Shown piece by piece: positions 1-11,452 of a DNA stretch of 43,463 nt. The position numbers and the translations under genes are program-made. The first letter of the stretch is position 1; the number at the start of each line of letters is the position of its first letter. The notes beneath the pieces are model-generated. The model ran no database searches and had not been told where the DNA came from. It saw nothing but the letters and a program-made list of their open reading frames with translations. This stretch comes from Methylocystaceae bacterium. Its GTDB lineage: Bacteria; Pseudomonadota; Alphaproteobacteria; Rhizobiales; Beijerinckiaceae. The DNA lies in the NCBI GenBank assembly GCA_009921565.1, contig RFXM01000004.1:1-43463 (forward strand), in the 5' to 3' direction.

Positions 1-23
1 ATTTCTGAAAATTGAGAGAAGGT

Positions 24-100
<77 letters not shown>

Positions 101-102
101 CT

Positions 103-129
103 AAAATAAAGCGTCCTTTGGGAGGAACG
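103..129 (-). terminator. Probable intrinsic terminator downstream of divK, just upstream of tRNA-Ala
   Basis: On the minus strand AGCGTTCCT-CCCAA-AGGACGCT followed by TTATTTT; one-nt bulge in the stem. Confidence 0.5.
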
Positions 130-279
130 CTGGTGGGTCTAACCACCGCGGGCTGTATAGTTCAGCCTTTGGCTGCCGGCAAGTCCGCTTTGAGAAGGGG
201 ACGCAATCAACATCTTGCCGCGCGCAGATTTGTGATAGCGACTTCTAGGGATAAATTTGATTTGCTGAAGGCTTTGCGA

Positions 280-660
280 TCAAGGCTGTAGATCCGGCTT
301 CAGAAAAGTATTCATTACTTCTAGAAATTTTACGACAGATATTGGCTTGGAAATATAGCCTTCACAACCGCTGAGACGGATTTTTTCTTCGTCTCCCCTC
401 ATTGCGAAGGCGGTTATCGCGATTATCGGAATCGCTTTTAAACTCGGTTCAGCTTTGATGAGCGCAATAGCTTCAAGGCCGCTTAGTTCTGGTAATTGGA
501 TGTCCATCAAAATCAAATCTGGGAGATGGCGCTTTGCTAGATCGATTGCTTCAATGCCGTTTTTTGATTGCTTTGTTGTATAGCCGTTAGCCTCCAACAA
601 ATCGTTGAAGAGCTTCATATTGAGCTCATTATCTTCTACAATCAGAACAGTCTTCTTCAT
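280..660 (-). CDS. divK: Single-domain response regulator, DivK-like
   Basis: [27 protein letters not shown]...[16 protein letters not shown]...[16 protein letters not shown]...GYISKPI; the ORF-track start at 795 looks over-extended. Confidence 0.9.
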   Translation of the reverse strand: MKKTVLIVEDNELNMKLFNDLLEANGYTTKQSKNGIEAIDLAKRHLPDLILMDIQLPELSGLEAIALIKAEPSLKAIPIIAITAFAMRGDEEKIRLSGCEGYISKPISVVKFLEVMNTFLKPDLQP

Positions 661-777
661 GAGCGCCTGAATTCTAGGTTTGTAATTTTTGATAAAACCC
701 AGTTTGCAAGAAAATTGCCTATTTCGATCTTTAAAGCGCCGAATCTCTATCGGCCATAAGCCTAGATTGGAGCATAA

Positions 778-1083
778 ATGAATCGGATGCCTCATCTATA
801 CCAGTTGCGAAAGGAATCGGTGAGTTGTCAGGAGATCGTAATCCTAGCTGTCGCCTTTCTCTCCAGCGAAGAGGCGCGGCTTAGTCGATTTTTATCTTTA
901 ACGGGCTTAAATCCTGCTGACGTCCCGCAACTGCTTAGCCAAAAGGAATTCCAGATTGCAATTCTAGATCATTTCGCTGCCGATGAGGCCTTGCTGCTTT
1001 GCTTTGCAGAGGCGCAAAATATTCCCCCGGAGTGCATTAATGACGCGCTAAGGTCTCTACAGGGCCCAAATAGATCCTGCTGA
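778..1083 (+). CDS. DUF3572 family protein
   Basis: [29 protein letters not shown]...[27 protein letters not shown]; the family is usually divergent to divK in alphaproteobacteria; internal start at 790 also possible. Confidence 0.75.
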   Translation: MNRMPHLYQLRKESVSCQEIVILAVAFLSSEEARLSRFLSLTGLNPADVPQLLSQKEFQIAILDHFAADEALLLCFAEAQNIPPECINDALRSLQGPNRSC

Positions 1084-1084
1084 G

Positions 1085-1495
1085 TTAGCTCATCCGTTCT
1101 AGGATAGCTGCGCCAGCAGCCGCTACTTGCCCATCCTGTGCGGATTGCACCCCAGAAACACCAATGGCGCCAACAACTTGACCTTTGTAAATCAGGGGTA
1201 GCCCGCCTTCTACAGGGGTTAGATGCGGCAGACTGAGTAATGCGACACGGCCATTAGCGATGACTTCTTCTAGCGCTTTTGTAGGACGCTTAAACAGGGC
1301 CGCTGCTTTGGCTTTATGCTGGGCAATGTCGCAGGAAGCGGGTTGCGCGCCGTCAAGGCGTTCCAGATAGACCAGCAGACCAGCTTCATCGACAATTGCA
1401 ATGACAACGCGCCAGTCTTGACGCATCGCTTCTTCTGCGGCGGCGGCAGCAATCTGCTTGGCGTCAGCGAGACAGAGTTCAAATTTTGTTTTCAT
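1085..1495 (-). CDS. GlcG/HbpS-like heme-binding domain protein (DUF336)
   Basis: ADAKQIAAAAAEEAMRQDWRVVIAIVDEAGLLVYLERLDGAQPAS...GGLPLIYKGQVVGAIGVSGVQSAQDGQVAAAGA. Confidence 0.88.
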   Translation of the reverse strand: MKTKFELCLADAKQIAAAAAEEAMRQDWRVVIAIVDEAGLLVYLERLDGAQPASCDIAQHKAKAAALFKRPTKALEEVIANGRVALLSLPHLTPVEGGLPLIYKGQVVGAIGVSGVQSAQDGQVAAAGAAILERMS

Positions 1496-1515
1496 GCCCA
1501 GGCTCCAAATTTTCT

Positions 1516-1545
1516 AAGCTTTAAAGGTAGGGCTTGGTAAAGCTT
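1516..1545. promoter_or_regulatory. Inverted repeat in the glcG/glcD divergent intergenic region; candidate operator
   Basis: AAGCTTTA (1516-1523) and TAAAGCTT (1538-1545), 14-nt spacer. Confidence 0.4.
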
Positions 1546-1674
1546 GTTTTCAGCCCAGGCGTCTATTAGGAGTTCATCAAGGATCTAGGCGTTTCAGTCC
1601 CATTTTCTGGCCTCAAGCACAATCCATTATTTTTTTTGATGGAATCAATAGAAGTCTTAAAGAGGTAGATAGCA

Positions 1675-3168
1675 TTGTCTTTGATCATGCCGGAGCGAGA
1701 ACCGCATATTATGTCCGGGCGTGACCTTCTCATTGAGAAGCTGAAGAAGATTTTACCTGAATCCAACTTAATTATTGATGAAACCGGACGGCGTGCGTTT
1801 GAATGCGACGCCTTTACGATGTATCGCGCCTTACCTTTGGTCGTTGTATTGCCTGAGACAGTTGCGCAGGTTCAGGCGATTATGGCGCTGGCTGCTGAGA
1901 TGAATGTTAAGGTTGTGCCGAGGGGTGCAGGGACTTCTCTGTCAGGTGGTTCGATGCCGCTGGAAGACGGTATTTTACTTGTTCTCTCAAAGTTTAATCG
2001 AATTCTTGAAATTGATTACGATAATCGCTGCGTGCGGGTTCAGCCTGGCGTTCAAAATCTCACAGTCACGCGAGCTGTGGAGGCCCAAGGGTTTTATTAT
2101 GCGCCAGACCCTTCGTCTCAAATCGCCTGTTCGATTGGCGGTAATGTCGCGGAAAACGCAGGTGGGGTTCATTGCCTTAAATACGGCTTAACGACCAATA
2201 ATATCTTAGGTCTTGAGATGGTGTTGGTTGGCGGCGAAATTCTGCGGTTAGGCGGCGCCCATCTTGATAGTGAGCTCTATGACCTAATGGGCGTAATTAC
2301 TGGCTCAGAGGGATTACTTGGTGTTATCACAGAAGTCACGGTACGGATTTTACCAAAGCCTTCAGTCGCTCGCTGTCTTTTGTTGGGGTTTGATAGCGTC
2401 AAAGCTGGCGCAATATTTGTGGGGGCCGTAATTGCTCATGGGATCATACCTGCGGGTATGGAGATGATGGATAAAAAAACAGTAGAGGCAGTTGAAAGGT
2501 TTCAGCCCTGCGGTTATCCGCTCAACGTAGAGGCTATTGTTATTTTAGAACTAGACGGCGCCCAGGCTGAAGTTGATTATCTTGTAGAGATTGTTAGACG
2601 GATCGCGCAGGAATCTGGCGCCACAACAACTAGAGTATCCCTGAACGAAGCGCAAAGGCTGCAATTTTGGGCAGGACGTAAAAATGCCTTTCCGGCTGTT
2701 AACTGCATTGCCCCTGACTATCTTTGTATGGATGGAACCATTCCTCGCGCAAGACTCCCGCAAGTTTTAGAGCGTATGGATGAACTTGCGCAACACTACG
2801 GACTAAGCGTTGCGAATGTATTTCATGCGGGGGATGGTAATCTGCATCCTTTGATCCTTTACGACGCATCAAAGGAGGGAGATGTTGTGCGCGCAGAAAA
2901 ACTTGGCGCCGATATTTTGAGATTATGTGTTTCTGTTGGGGGAGTCTTGACAGGAGAACATGGCGTTGGAGTCGAGAAGCGTGATTTAATGAGCGAAATG
3001 TTTACGGAGGCGGATCTTGAAGCGCAAATGCGCTTAAAATGCGCCTTCGATCCCGCGGGAAGGCTTAATCCTGGTAAGGTATTTCCAACCCTGCATCGAT
3101 GTGCGGAGTTTGGCATGATGCATGTGCAAGGCGGTAAAATTCCTTTTGCGCATCTTCCCAGGTTTTAA
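1675..3168 (+). CDS. glcD: Glycolate oxidase FAD-binding subunit GlcD
   Basis: VVLPETVAQVQAIMALAAEMNVKVVPRGAGTSLSGGSMPLEDGILLVLSKFNRI...FHAGDGNLHPL...GGVLTGEHGVGVEK; start may be 1687 or 1711. Confidence 0.95.
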   Translation: MSLIMPEREPHIMSGRDLLIEKLKKILPESNLIIDETGRRAFECDAFTMYRALPLVVVLPETVAQVQAIMALAAEMNVKVVPRGAGTSLSGGSMPLEDGILLVLSKFNRILEIDYDNRCVRVQPGVQNLTVTRAVEAQGFYYAPDPSSQIACSIGGNVAENAGGVHCLKYGLTTNNILGLEMVLVGGEILRLGGAHLDSELYDLMGVITGSEGLLGVITEVTVRILPKPSVARCLLLGFDSVKAGAIFVGAVIAHGIIPAGMEMMDKKTVEAVERFQPCGYPLNVEAIVILELDGAQAEVDYLVEIVRRIAQESGATTTRVSLNEAQRLQFWAGRKNAFPAVNCIAPDYLCMDGTIPRARLPQVLERMDELAQHYGLSVANVFHAGDGNLHPLILYDASKEGDVVRAEKLGADILRLCVSVGGVLTGEHGVGVEKRDLMSEMFTEADLEAQMRLKCAFDPAGRLNPGKVFPTLHRCAEFGMMHVQGGKIPFAHLPRF

Positions 3169-3176
3169 CTCTTAAA

Positions 3177-4385
3177 ATGTCTCTTCCCTTTATTCAAATT
3201 CGTGACATTGCTGATCTGGTTGAGGCAATACGCTCTGCCCAGGCCACGAATAAACCTCTAGCCGTGCAGGGCTCTGGTACAAAAAACAAGCTTGGCAGGT
3301 ATGTCGCGCGAGACCACATTCTCTCGTTGAATGCACTAAGCGGCGTGGAGCTTTACGAACCTGAAGAATTGGTTCTTTCCGCTCGCGCCGCAACACCTCT
3401 TTCAGAAATTGAAACGCTTCTTGCAAAGAATAACCAACAACTAGCATTTGAACCGGTTGATTATGCGTTTTTACTTGGTCAGCGCGCGAATAGCGGCACG
3501 ATTGCAGGGGTTTTAGCCATCAATGCGTCTGGTCCTCGGCGAATCAAGGTAGGAGCTGCGCGAGATCATCTTTTGGGTTTTAGCGCCGTAACGGGTAGGG
3601 GGGAGTTTATTAAGTCGGGTGGAAGGGTGATGAAAAATGTCACTGGATTTGATCTTTCGAAATTACTTTGTGGTTCTTATGGAACCTTAGCTGCGTTAAC
3701 GGATATTACGTTAAAGGTAACGCCAAAAGCTGAGACAGAAAAGACGCTAATATTATTCAAGCATACTGAGCGCGAATGTCTAAATTTATTGCGCCAAGCA
3801 ACTGCCTCGCCTCATGAAGTGTCCTCGCTTTGCATGATTCCAGTAGGCCGAATGGAAGGCTTTGATCAAAATATTGCCGCTTTTAGGCTAGAGGGGCCAG
3901 AGATTTCTGTTTCCTCGCGCTGTGAAAGTCTGTGTCTAGAGCTGGTCGAAAATGATGTAGGGCGAACGGTTTTAAATGAGGAAGCATCGCGGATATTTTG
4001 GCAAAAAATTAGAAATTTTGAGCCCATTAAAACCTGCGACGGGCAGATTTGGCGGCTATCAGTAGCGCCGCGTGATGGTAGTGATATTATTGAGTCCCTG
4101 CAGAGCGCGGGGCTGCCGATTCAAGGTTATTTTTATGATTGGGCCGGCGGGCTGATTTGGTTGGCGCTTGTCCCTGCGCCGCATGCGCATGCTAAGATTA
4201 TCCGGAAGATTATCGATCAGAAGGGTGGGCATGCTACACTGATCCGCGCAGATGCAGAGATCCGCGCAACCGTAGATGTGTTCCATCCCCATTCTGAAGT
4301 CTTGGCCCAATTAACATCAAGAATTAAATTTTCATTTGATCCCGCATGTGTTTTAGAGCGGGGTCGATTGAGGGCAGAGTTTTAA
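3177..4385 (+). CDS. glcE: Glycolate oxidase subunit GlcE
   Basis: FAD-linked oxidase domain (PLAVQGSGTKNKLGR, GRVMKNVTGFDLSKLLCGSYGTLAALTDITLKV), between glcD and glcF. Confidence 0.93.
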   Translation: MSLPFIQIRDIADLVEAIRSAQATNKPLAVQGSGTKNKLGRYVARDHILSLNALSGVELYEPEELVLSARAATPLSEIETLLAKNNQQLAFEPVDYAFLLGQRANSGTIAGVLAINASGPRRIKVGAARDHLLGFSAVTGRGEFIKSGGRVMKNVTGFDLSKLLCGSYGTLAALTDITLKVTPKAETEKTLILFKHTERECLNLLRQATASPHEVSSLCMIPVGRMEGFDQNIAAFRLEGPEISVSSRCESLCLELVENDVGRTVLNEEASRIFWQKIRNFEPIKTCDGQIWRLSVAPRDGSDIIESLQSAGLPIQGYFYDWAGGLIWLALVPAPHAHAKIIRKIIDQKGGHATLIRADAEIRATVDVFHPHSEVLAQLTSRIKFSFDPACVLERGRLRAEF

Positions 4386-4388
4386 AAT

Positions 4389-5678
4389 ATGCAAACTCAG
4401 TTTTCACTTGCTGCGCTGGCTAATCCAGATATGGCGCAATCAGAAAAAATTTTGCGAAGTTGTGTTCATTGTGGTTTTTGTCTCGCAACTTGTCCAACTT
4501 ACTTACTAACAGCAAATGAGCTCGATTCCCCTCGGGGACGCATTTACCTTATTAAGGATATGCTTGAGAAAAATGCTTCAGCGGATGTTCGCGCAACCTT
4601 TCATATTGATCGGTGTCTATCGTGTTTGTCTTGTATGACGACTTGCCCGTCTAGCGTTGATTATATGCATCTTGTCGATTATGCGCGAGAATTTATAGAA
4701 AAAAAAGCGCCACGTTCAATAATTGAGAGACTTAAGCGAAATCTTCTTGCTTATGTTTTGCCTCGACCAAAATTTTTCCGAGTAGCTCTGCGTTTGGCGT
4801 GGCTCTTAAGGCCTTTTCAAAATTTTTTACCTATCGATATAAGTTCGCTTCTTGCTCTGGCGCCTAAAAATTTGCCGCCGGTATCCCTTGTAGATCGTCC
4901 GCAAATTATACCAGCGCGGGGTGTACGCCGTATGCGTGTTGCTTTATTGAGCGGATGCGCACAAACAGTTCTTGATACGAAAATCAATGAAGCAACAATA
5001 AGAGTTCTTACGCGGTTTGGGGCGGAAGTCGTTATTGTTGAGGGAATGGGTTGCTGTGGCGCAGTAGCGCATCACTTAGGAAAAGTAGAGCAATCACGCC
5101 AATTAGCGCGTAATAATATTAAGGTTTGGAGTCGCGAGATCGACATAAATGGCATCGATTATATTGCTGTGAACGCCTCTGGATGTGGGACAACGATTAA
5201 AGATTATAAATTTCTTTTCCGTGATGATCCGGAAATGCGAGAAGCAGCGGCTACAGTTTCTGCTAGAGCCGTTGATATTTGCGAAATTATCAATAAATTA
5301 GATTATAATAAGTCTCAACCAACGCCGAAATTGCGCGTTGCGTATCATTCTGCTTGCTCGTTACAGCACGGGCAAAAAATAATAAATGAACCGTATCAGT
5401 TGCTTCAGCGCGCAGGCTTTGAGGTGATGGCTGTTCCTGAGGGACATATTTGTTGTGGCTCGGCTGGAACGTACAATTTATTGCAGCCAGAATTGTCTCA
5501 ACAGTTACTTGAGCGTAAACTTGCTAATATTAATAGCCTCGATCCGCACATAATTGTAGCTGGTAATTTTGGGTGCATGATGCACATTGCTACTCAATCA
5601 CATGTCCCTGTGATGCACCTTGTTGAGCTTCTAGACTGGGCTTCTGGCGGGCCAAAGCCTGAATACTTTAATTCTTAG
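4389..5678 (+). CDS. glcF: Glycolate oxidase iron-sulfur subunit GlcF
   Basis: Two 4Fe-4S motifs ([31 protein letters not shown]) and CCG-type domains ([28 protein letters not shown]). Confidence 0.95.
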   Translation: MQTQFSLAALANPDMAQSEKILRSCVHCGFCLATCPTYLLTANELDSPRGRIYLIKDMLEKNASADVRATFHIDRCLSCLSCMTTCPSSVDYMHLVDYAREFIEKKAPRSIIERLKRNLLAYVLPRPKFFRVALRLAWLLRPFQNFLPIDISSLLALAPKNLPPVSLVDRPQIIPARGVRRMRVALLSGCAQTVLDTKINEATIRVLTRFGAEVVIVEGMGCCGAVAHHLGKVEQSRQLARNNIKVWSREIDINGIDYIAVNASGCGTTIKDYKFLFRDDPEMREAAATVSARAVDICEIINKLDYNKSQPTPKLRVAYHSACSLQHGQKIINEPYQLLQRAGFEVMAVPEGHICCGSAGTYNLLQPELSQQLLERKLANINSLDPHIIVAGNFGCMMHIATQSHVPVMHLVELLDWASGGPKPEYFNS

Positions 5679-6709
5679 CGCAAGAAGCCAACTATATCCT
5701 TAACAGCATTCATATTTTCACGCGCTATAGAGCGCGCGCGTTCCGATCCGTCACGTAGGATCGTATCAACATATGTTTCATCTGCTCTTATTTCACGCAT
5801 ACGAGCAGTTATGGGCGCGAGTTTCGCAACAGCTACGTCCACAAGGGCGTTTTTGAAATTAGAGAAATTAGTTCCGCCAAATTCGCTTAAAATATCTGCC
5901 TTGGTACGGCCAGAAAGTGCGGCGAATATGCCTACTAAATTATCAGCTTCTGGGCGTCCCTCAAGACCTTTCTCTTCGCTCGGGAGTGGTTCGGGATCAG
6001 TCTTAGCTTTACGGACTTTCTGTGCAATTTGGTCTGCGTCGTCGGCGAGATTAATGCGTGAGTAATCTGATATATCAGATTTTGACATTTTTTTTGTCCC
6101 GTCTCTTAGGCTCATAACGCGTGTTGCTGGGCCGGAGATGAGGGGTTCTGGCAAGGGGAAGAAAGCCTCGCCAAAGCTATTGCGACTGATCGACTCAGAA
6201 AAGTCATTATTAAATTTTTGTGCAATGTCTCTCGCGAGTTCGAGATGCTGTTTTTGATCATCTCCAACTGGCACATGCGTTGCGCGATAGATGAGAATGT
6301 CGGCCGCCATCAACACCGGATAATCGAGTAGGCCAACAGAGGCGTTTTCACGATCTTTACCAGCTTTATCTTTGAACTGGGTCATCCGATTGAGCCAACC
6401 GATGCGGGCAACGCAATTTAATACCCAGGCGAGTTCTGCGTGTTCAGGCACCTGGCTTTGATTAAAAACAATATTTTTTTTTGGATCAATGCCACAAGCA
6501 AGAAAGGCCGCGGCAATTTCACGCGTATTGTTACGCAATTCAGTGGGATTCTGCGGCACGGTAATGGCGTGAAGGTCAACGACGCAGTAGAGGCATTCGA
6601 AACTTTTTTGCAGTTCAACAAATTTGACAATCGCACCGAGATAATTTCCCAAATGTAAATTACCCGTTGATTGAACGCCAGAGAATACCCGTTGGAGAGA
6701 AGTCGTCAT
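5675..6709 (-). CDS. trpS: Tryptophanyl-tRNA synthetase
   Basis: [51 protein letters not shown]; start taken at MTTSLQRVF (6709), ORF extends to 6772. Confidence 0.96.
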   Translation of the reverse strand: MTTSLQRVFSGVQSTGNLHLGNYLGAIVKFVELQKSFECLYCVVDLHAITVPQNPTELRNNTREIAAAFLACGIDPKKNIVFNQSQVPEHAELAWVLNCVARIGWLNRMTQFKDKAGKDRENASVGLLDYPVLMAADILIYRATHVPVGDDQKQHLELARDIAQKFNNDFSESISRNSFGEAFFPLPEPLISGPATRVMSLRDGTKKMSKSDISDYSRINLADDADQIAQKVRKAKTDPEPLPSEEKGLEGRPEADNLVGIFAALSGRTKADILSEFGGTNFSNFKNALVDVAVAKLAPITARMREIRADETYVDTILRDGSERARSIARENMNAVKDIVGFLR

Positions 6710-6806
6710 GAGTGCGCCGTTCTTAGTGAAAAGTTTTGTCGATCTTATCGCAATGCTTTTGCCGATAAGCAAGTTAGGCTTACAATTTGCCTCACTCTGA
6801 GAGAGT

Positions 6807-8111
6807 TTATAGGATAAATCGGCTCAGATCTCTGTTTTGCGCTAGATCACCGATATGATTTTCAACATATGCCGCGTCTACGACGAATTTTTCGCCCGCT
6901 CGATCTGGTGCGGTAAAACTAATGTCGTCCAAAACACGCTCCATTACAGTTTGCAGCCGTCTTGCGCCAATATTTTCAACAGCGGTATTGACGGCGACTG
7001 CAATACGCGCAATCGCAGAGATTGCGCAAGTTGAAAATTCCAGCATTACGCCTTCTGTGTTTAATAAGGCGATATATTGTTTAGTTAGACAGGCTTCTGT
7101 TTCAGTTAAGATGCGTCGAAAATCTTCTTCTTTCAGAGAGGCTAATTCTACACGGATCGGAAGGCGACCTTGAAGTTCAGGTAGCAAGTCGGAGGGCTTT
7201 GAGACATGAAACGCGCCAGATGCGATGAATAAAATATGGTCTGTTTTCACCTGACCATGTTTTGTCGTGACTGTTGTTCCTTCGATGAGTGGGAGGAGAT
7301 CGCGTTGCACGCCTTCGCGAGATACATCGCCGCCGCGACGCCCCTCACTTGCGCATATTTTATCCATCTCATCTATGAAGACGATGCCATTGTTCTCTAC
7401 CTCTTGGATTGCTTCACGAATGCTTTCTTCCTGATCAATAAGCTTATCGCTTTCTTCTGTTATGAGAGGGAGGCGGGCTTCGGCTACGCTTAATTTTCTT
7501 ATTTTGCCGCGTCCTTGAAAATTTTTGCCAAACAGGTCGCTGATGGAAAAAGCAGAAATATTGGCTCCGGGCATAGTGGGTAGTTCGAATATTGGTCCGG
7601 CGCTATTTTGAGTGAGTTCAATCTCTACTTCTTTTTCCTCAAGCTCGCCGGCGCGAAGGCGTTGACGAAACGACTCGCGCGTTGCGGGAGAAGAAGTGGC
7701 GCCAACTAAGGCGTCAAGTATACGCTCCTCCACGGCTTGCTCAGCGCGAATTGTTACTTCTTGTCGTCGTTGTTCCTTCACCATAGCAAGGGCGACTTCC
7801 GTCAGGTCACGGATGATTTGTTCAACGTCGCGGCCGACATAGCCAACTTCGGTGAATTTTGTAGCTTCTACTTTTAAAAAGGGCGCATTAGCCAGACGGG
7901 CCAGTCGTCGGGCAATTTCAGTTTTCCCACAGCCAGTTGGACCAATCATTAATATGTTTTTTGGTAAAACCTCTTCCCGCATCTGTCCGCAAAGCTGTAG
8001 ACGACGCCAACGATTGCGCAGTGCGATAGCAACAGCCCGTTTTGCATCATGCTGCCCAACGATGTGACGATCTAATTCCGAGACGATTTCACGCGGCGAA
8101 AATTCCGCCAT
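6807..8111 (-). CDS. hslU: ATP-dependent protease ATPase subunit HslU
   Basis: [58 protein letters not shown]-terminal DLSRFIL. Confidence 0.98.
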   Translation of the reverse strand: MAEFSPREIVSELDRHIVGQHDAKRAVAIALRNRWRRLQLCGQMREEVLPKNILMIGPTGCGKTEIARRLARLANAPFLKVEATKFTEVGYVGRDVEQIIRDLTEVALAMVKEQRRQEVTIRAEQAVEERILDALVGATSSPATRESFRQRLRAGELEEKEVEIELTQNSAGPIFELPTMPGANISAFSISDLFGKNFQGRGKIRKLSVAEARLPLITEESDKLIDQEESIREAIQEVENNGIVFIDEMDKICASEGRRGGDVSREGVQRDLLPLIEGTTVTTKHGQVKTDHILFIASGAFHVSKPSDLLPELQGRLPIRVELASLKEEDFRRILTETEACLTKQYIALLNTEGVMLEFSTCAISAIARIAVAVNTAVENIGARRLQTVMERVLDDISFTAPDRAGEKFVVDAAYVENHIGDLAQNRDLSRFIL

Positions 8112-8155
8112 GGTCTGTTCCTTTATCTCAGGGTTAATTATGTCTGATTGGGAAA

Positions 8156-8719
8156 TTAAATTTGCTCTATGACCAGGTTATGATTGGTATAGACGCAGAT
8201 ATCGCCGGCTATCTCCATAGCCTTGCGTGCGATAGTTTCTGCATCAGCTGGGGTATCGATTAAAGCGCGTCCAGCCGCTAATGCGTAATTGCCGCCAGAA
8301 CCGATTGCGGCTACGGCGCAATGATTTTCACCTTCAGGCTCTAACACATCGCCTGAGCCGGTCAGGACAAGACCGACATCCTTATCCGCAACCAACATCA
8401 TCGCCTCAAGCCGTCGTAAATAACGATCCATTCGCCAGTCCTTGGCGAGCTCTACACATGAGCGCATCAATTGTCCTGGATATTGTTCGAGTTTCGATTC
8501 CAATCTCTCAAAAAGGGTAAAGGCGTCAGCAGTTGCTCCCGCGAAGCCGGCAATGACGTCGCCCTTACCAAGGCGCCGCACCTTGCGCGCATTCCCTTTC
8601 ATGATCGTCTGCCCAAGGCTGACCTGACCATCGCCGGCAATTACGGTTTGTCCGTTCTTTTTGACTAGAATAATTGTCGTTGCATGCATGAGGGGAGGAG
8701 AAGAGTGGTCGCTTGTCAT
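8156..8719 (-). CDS. hslV: ATP-dependent protease peptidase subunit HslV
   Basis: [38 protein letters not shown]; upstream of hslU in the same orientation. Confidence 0.98.
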   Translation of the reverse strand: MTSDHSSPPLMHATTIILVKKNGQTVIAGDGQVSLGQTIMKGNARKVRRLGKGDVIAGFAGATADAFTLFERLESKLEQYPGQLMRSCVELAKDWRMDRYLRRLEAMMLVADKDVGLVLTGSGDVLEPEGENHCAVAAIGSGGNYALAAGRALIDTPADAETIARKAMEIAGDICVYTNHNLVIEQI

Positions 8720-8944
8720 TTTGGCCTACGAAACTGGTGAGTTTGAGGGAATTAGGGTTGAACACGCTTTTCAGCAAGTTTGCGGGTGTCTTTTAAGACT
8801 TAAATTGCGCAGCTTTACAAAATTTTATGCCTTTGTGAGCCATATTGGCCAGATAGGCCACCAGCAGTGCGAGCCGTCTCGGCGTGGCCTGATCTGTGGG
8901 TGGCGAAACCCTATTGAAGTTGCTAAAACCCGCCGCAATCTGCC

Positions 8945-8965
8945 GCCTCCCCTTCAAGGAGGGGC
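8945..8965 (+). promoter_or_regulatory. Hairpin containing an SD-like sequence in the hisB leader
   Basis: GCCTCCCCTT-C-AAGGAGGGGC, near-palindromic, with AAGGAGG paired to CCTCCCCTT. Confidence 0.3.
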
Positions 8966-8985
8966 TCCAAAAAGGCCAAATTTCC

Positions 8986-9582
8986 ATGCGCAGCGCAACA
9001 ATCCAGCGCAATACCAAAGAGACGAGCATCTCCGTCACGATTAATCTTGAGGGGGCTGGCAAGGGGGATATCACCACAGGCATTGGTTTTTTTGACCATA
9101 TGCTTGATCAGATAGCGCGGCATGCGCCCCTTGATCTCACGGTGCTGGCCAAAGGTGACCTGCATATCGACGGCCATCATTCTGTCGAGGATGTCGGCAT
9201 AGCGTTAGGCCAAGCCGTTGATCGCGCTTTGGGCGATCGCAAGGGAATTGCACGTTATGGAGAGGCGCATGCACCGCTCGACGAGGCATTAACGCGTGTT
9301 GTCATTGATATCTCAGGGCGTCCTTTTCTCGTCTACAATGTGAGTTTTCCAGCTCAACGTATCGGCGAATTTGATACTGAGCTTATGAGAGAGTTTTTTC
9401 AGGCTTTTGCTGTGCATGCCCGGGTTGGCTTGCACATAGATAGCTTGCGCGGGGTCAATAGCCATCACATTGCTGAAAGCGCTTTTAAAGGATTTGCCCG
9501 CGCTTTTGGCAGAGCCATCGCGCATGATCCTAGACGGTCACAGAGCGAGGCTCCGTCAACAAAAGGCACTTTGACGGCTTAG
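8986..9582 (+). CDS. hisB: Imidazoleglycerol-phosphate dehydratase
   Basis: [46 protein letters not shown]...[16 protein letters not shown]. Confidence 0.96.
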   Translation: MRSATIQRNTKETSISVTINLEGAGKGDITTGIGFFDHMLDQIARHAPLDLTVLAKGDLHIDGHHSVEDVGIALGQAVDRALGDRKGIARYGEAHAPLDEALTRVVIDISGRPFLVYNVSFPAQRIGEFDTELMREFFQAFAVHARVGLHIDSLRGVNSHHIAESAFKGFARAFGRAIAHDPRRSQSEAPSTKGTLTA

Positions 9583-9624
9583 CGCAAAACTCAGATTTAA
9601 GACCACAGCCAAGGAGCGGCCCGA

Positions 9625-10053
9625 ATGGCCATTTATACGGTTCATTGTCCGCTAGTTTCAAAAGCTGGGATGCCAGAAGTTACATCGCATATTGAAAAAT
9701 TTATATTTCTACGTGACGGCTTTTGCTTGCCAGCTTTTTGCTTTGGACCTTTCTGGCTGCTTTGGAAGGGTGCTTGGACGATGGCTATGCTTTGGTTCAT
9801 CGTGGCGACTATTTGGAGTTATGCTTTACTGAGGCTTGGTGTTTCAACAGAAGCAGTCTTGTCGCAGGGCTTTGTCTTTGCCATCTGGTTTGGTTTTGAA
9901 GCCACTCACCTCTATGCGTTGATATTGGAACGCCGCGGTTATTTTACACGAGATTTAGTTGTTGGCGACAATGAGGAAGAGGCGGAAGAAGTTTTTTTTT
10001 CACGTTGGTGCAATCCTGACATGCTGACCTCTGGTCGGGAGCAGAATACGTGA
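9625..10053 (+). CDS. DUF2628 domain-containing membrane protein
   Basis: [33 protein letters not shown]; located between hisB and hisH as usual in alphaproteobacteria. Confidence 0.8.
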   Translation: MAIYTVHCPLVSKAGMPEVTSHIEKFIFLRDGFCLPAFCFGPFWLLWKGAWTMAMLWFIVATIWSYALLRLGVSTEAVLSQGFVFAIWFGFEATHLYALILERRGYFTRDLVVGDNEEEAEEVFFSRWCNPDMLTSGREQNT

Positions 10054-10700
10054 CAACAGTCATTATTGATTATGGATCTGGAAATTTGCACTCCGCCCGA
10101 AAAGCGTTTGAGCGCGCGGTGAATGAAACTCGCACAAAGACCGAGATTCTTGTAACCAGCGATCCAGATATTGTTGCAAAGGCTGACCGAGTTGTCTTAC
10201 CAGGTGTAGGCGCTTTTGCGGACTGCCGTCGCGGGTTAATGGCGTTAAATGGACTCTATGACGCGTTAATTGAAGTAACGCATAGGCGGCAACAACCTTT
10301 TTTGGGTATTTGCGTTGGAATGCAGCTTATGGCGGCTCGGGGGTTAGAGCATGGTGAGACGCCGGGATTGGGGTGGATTGCCGGTGATGTTCAGGCGATA
10401 AAACCGGCTAATACTGCACTAAAAATTCCGCATATGGGTTGGAATACGCTTGATCTCACGCATCACCATGCAGTTTTTGAGAATATTGCCACGGGCGAAA
10501 AGGGATTACATGCTTATTTTGTGCATTCGTACCACCTAATTCCTTATTATCCAGTGGATGTATTAGCCTATACAAATTACGGCGCCCCGCTTACGGCGGC
10601 TGTTGCGCGTGATAATCTCATTGGCGTTCAATTCCATCCTGAAAAGAGTCAGAAGCTTGGTCTTGCGCTTATTGCTAACTTTTTAGGATGGCGTCCGTGA
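10050..10700 (+). CDS. hisH: Imidazole glycerol phosphate synthase glutamine amidotransferase subunit
   Basis: [57 protein letters not shown] start. Confidence 0.97.
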   Translation: MTTVIIDYGSGNLHSARKAFERAVNETRTKTEILVTSDPDIVAKADRVVLPGVGAFADCRRGLMALNGLYDALIEVTHRRQQPFLGICVGMQLMAARGLEHGETPGLGWIAGDVQAIKPANTALKIPHMGWNTLDLTHHHAVFENIATGEKGLHAYFVHSYHLIPYYPVDVLAYTNYGAPLTAAVARDNLIGVQFHPEKSQKLGLALIANFLGWRP

Positions 10701-11452
10701 TTTTGTTTCCTGCAATTGATTTAAAAGAAGGCCAATGTGTGCGCCTTATACAAGGAGATATGGAGCGAGCGACGGTTTTTAACAGCGACCCGGTTGACCA
10801 GGCTCTATCTTTTGAACAGCAGGGATTTGAATATTTGCATGTTGTCGATCTTGATGGCGCTTTTGCAGGTGCGCCTCGTAACAGACAGGCGGTCGAAGAT
10901 ATTCTGCGCAAGTTGAAAATACCTGTTCAATTGGGTGGCGGCGTCAGGGATATGCGCACTTTGGCGGGTTGGTTGGATAAAGGGGTTAGCCGCGTTATCA
11001 TTGGTACGGCGGCAGTTAATGACCCCTCTTTTGTAAGGGAAGCGGCGCGACTCTATCCTGGAAAAGTGGCTGTGGGCATTGACGCGCGGGACGGTATGGT
11101 GGCCGTCGATGGCTGGGCGCGCACAACAAAAATGTCGGCGCTGGAACTCGGCAGGAATTTTGAAGACGTAGGCGTTGCAGCAATTATTTATACAGATATC
11201 GCGCGAGATGGCGTGCTCATGGGACTAAATATAGAGTCAACGCTTGCGCTTGCGCACGCTGTTTCAATCCCCGTTATTGCATCTGGTGGATTGGCTTCAT
11301 TACGAGATATTGAAAGAATTGTTCAAAGCGATTGTGCTAAGTTAGCAGGCGCCATTACTGGCCGCGCGCTCTATGATGGGCGCCTGGATCCAGTTGAGGC
11401 TTTGACGCTTATTCGTCAGACTCAATCCAAGTCAGGGGTTAAGGATGCTTAA
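10688..11452 (+). CDS. hisA: ProFAR isomerase
   Basis: [36 protein letters not shown]. Confidence 0.97.
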   Translation: MASVILFPAIDLKEGQCVRLIQGDMERATVFNSDPVDQALSFEQQGFEYLHVVDLDGAFAGAPRNRQAVEDILRKLKIPVQLGGGVRDMRTLAGWLDKGVSRVIIGTAAVNDPSFVREAARLYPGKVAVGIDARDGMVAVDGWARTTKMSALELGRNFEDVGVAAIIYTDIARDGVLMGLNIESTLALAHAVSIPVIASGGLASLRDIERIVQSDCAKLAGAITGRALYDGRLDPVEALTLIRQTQSKSGVKDA

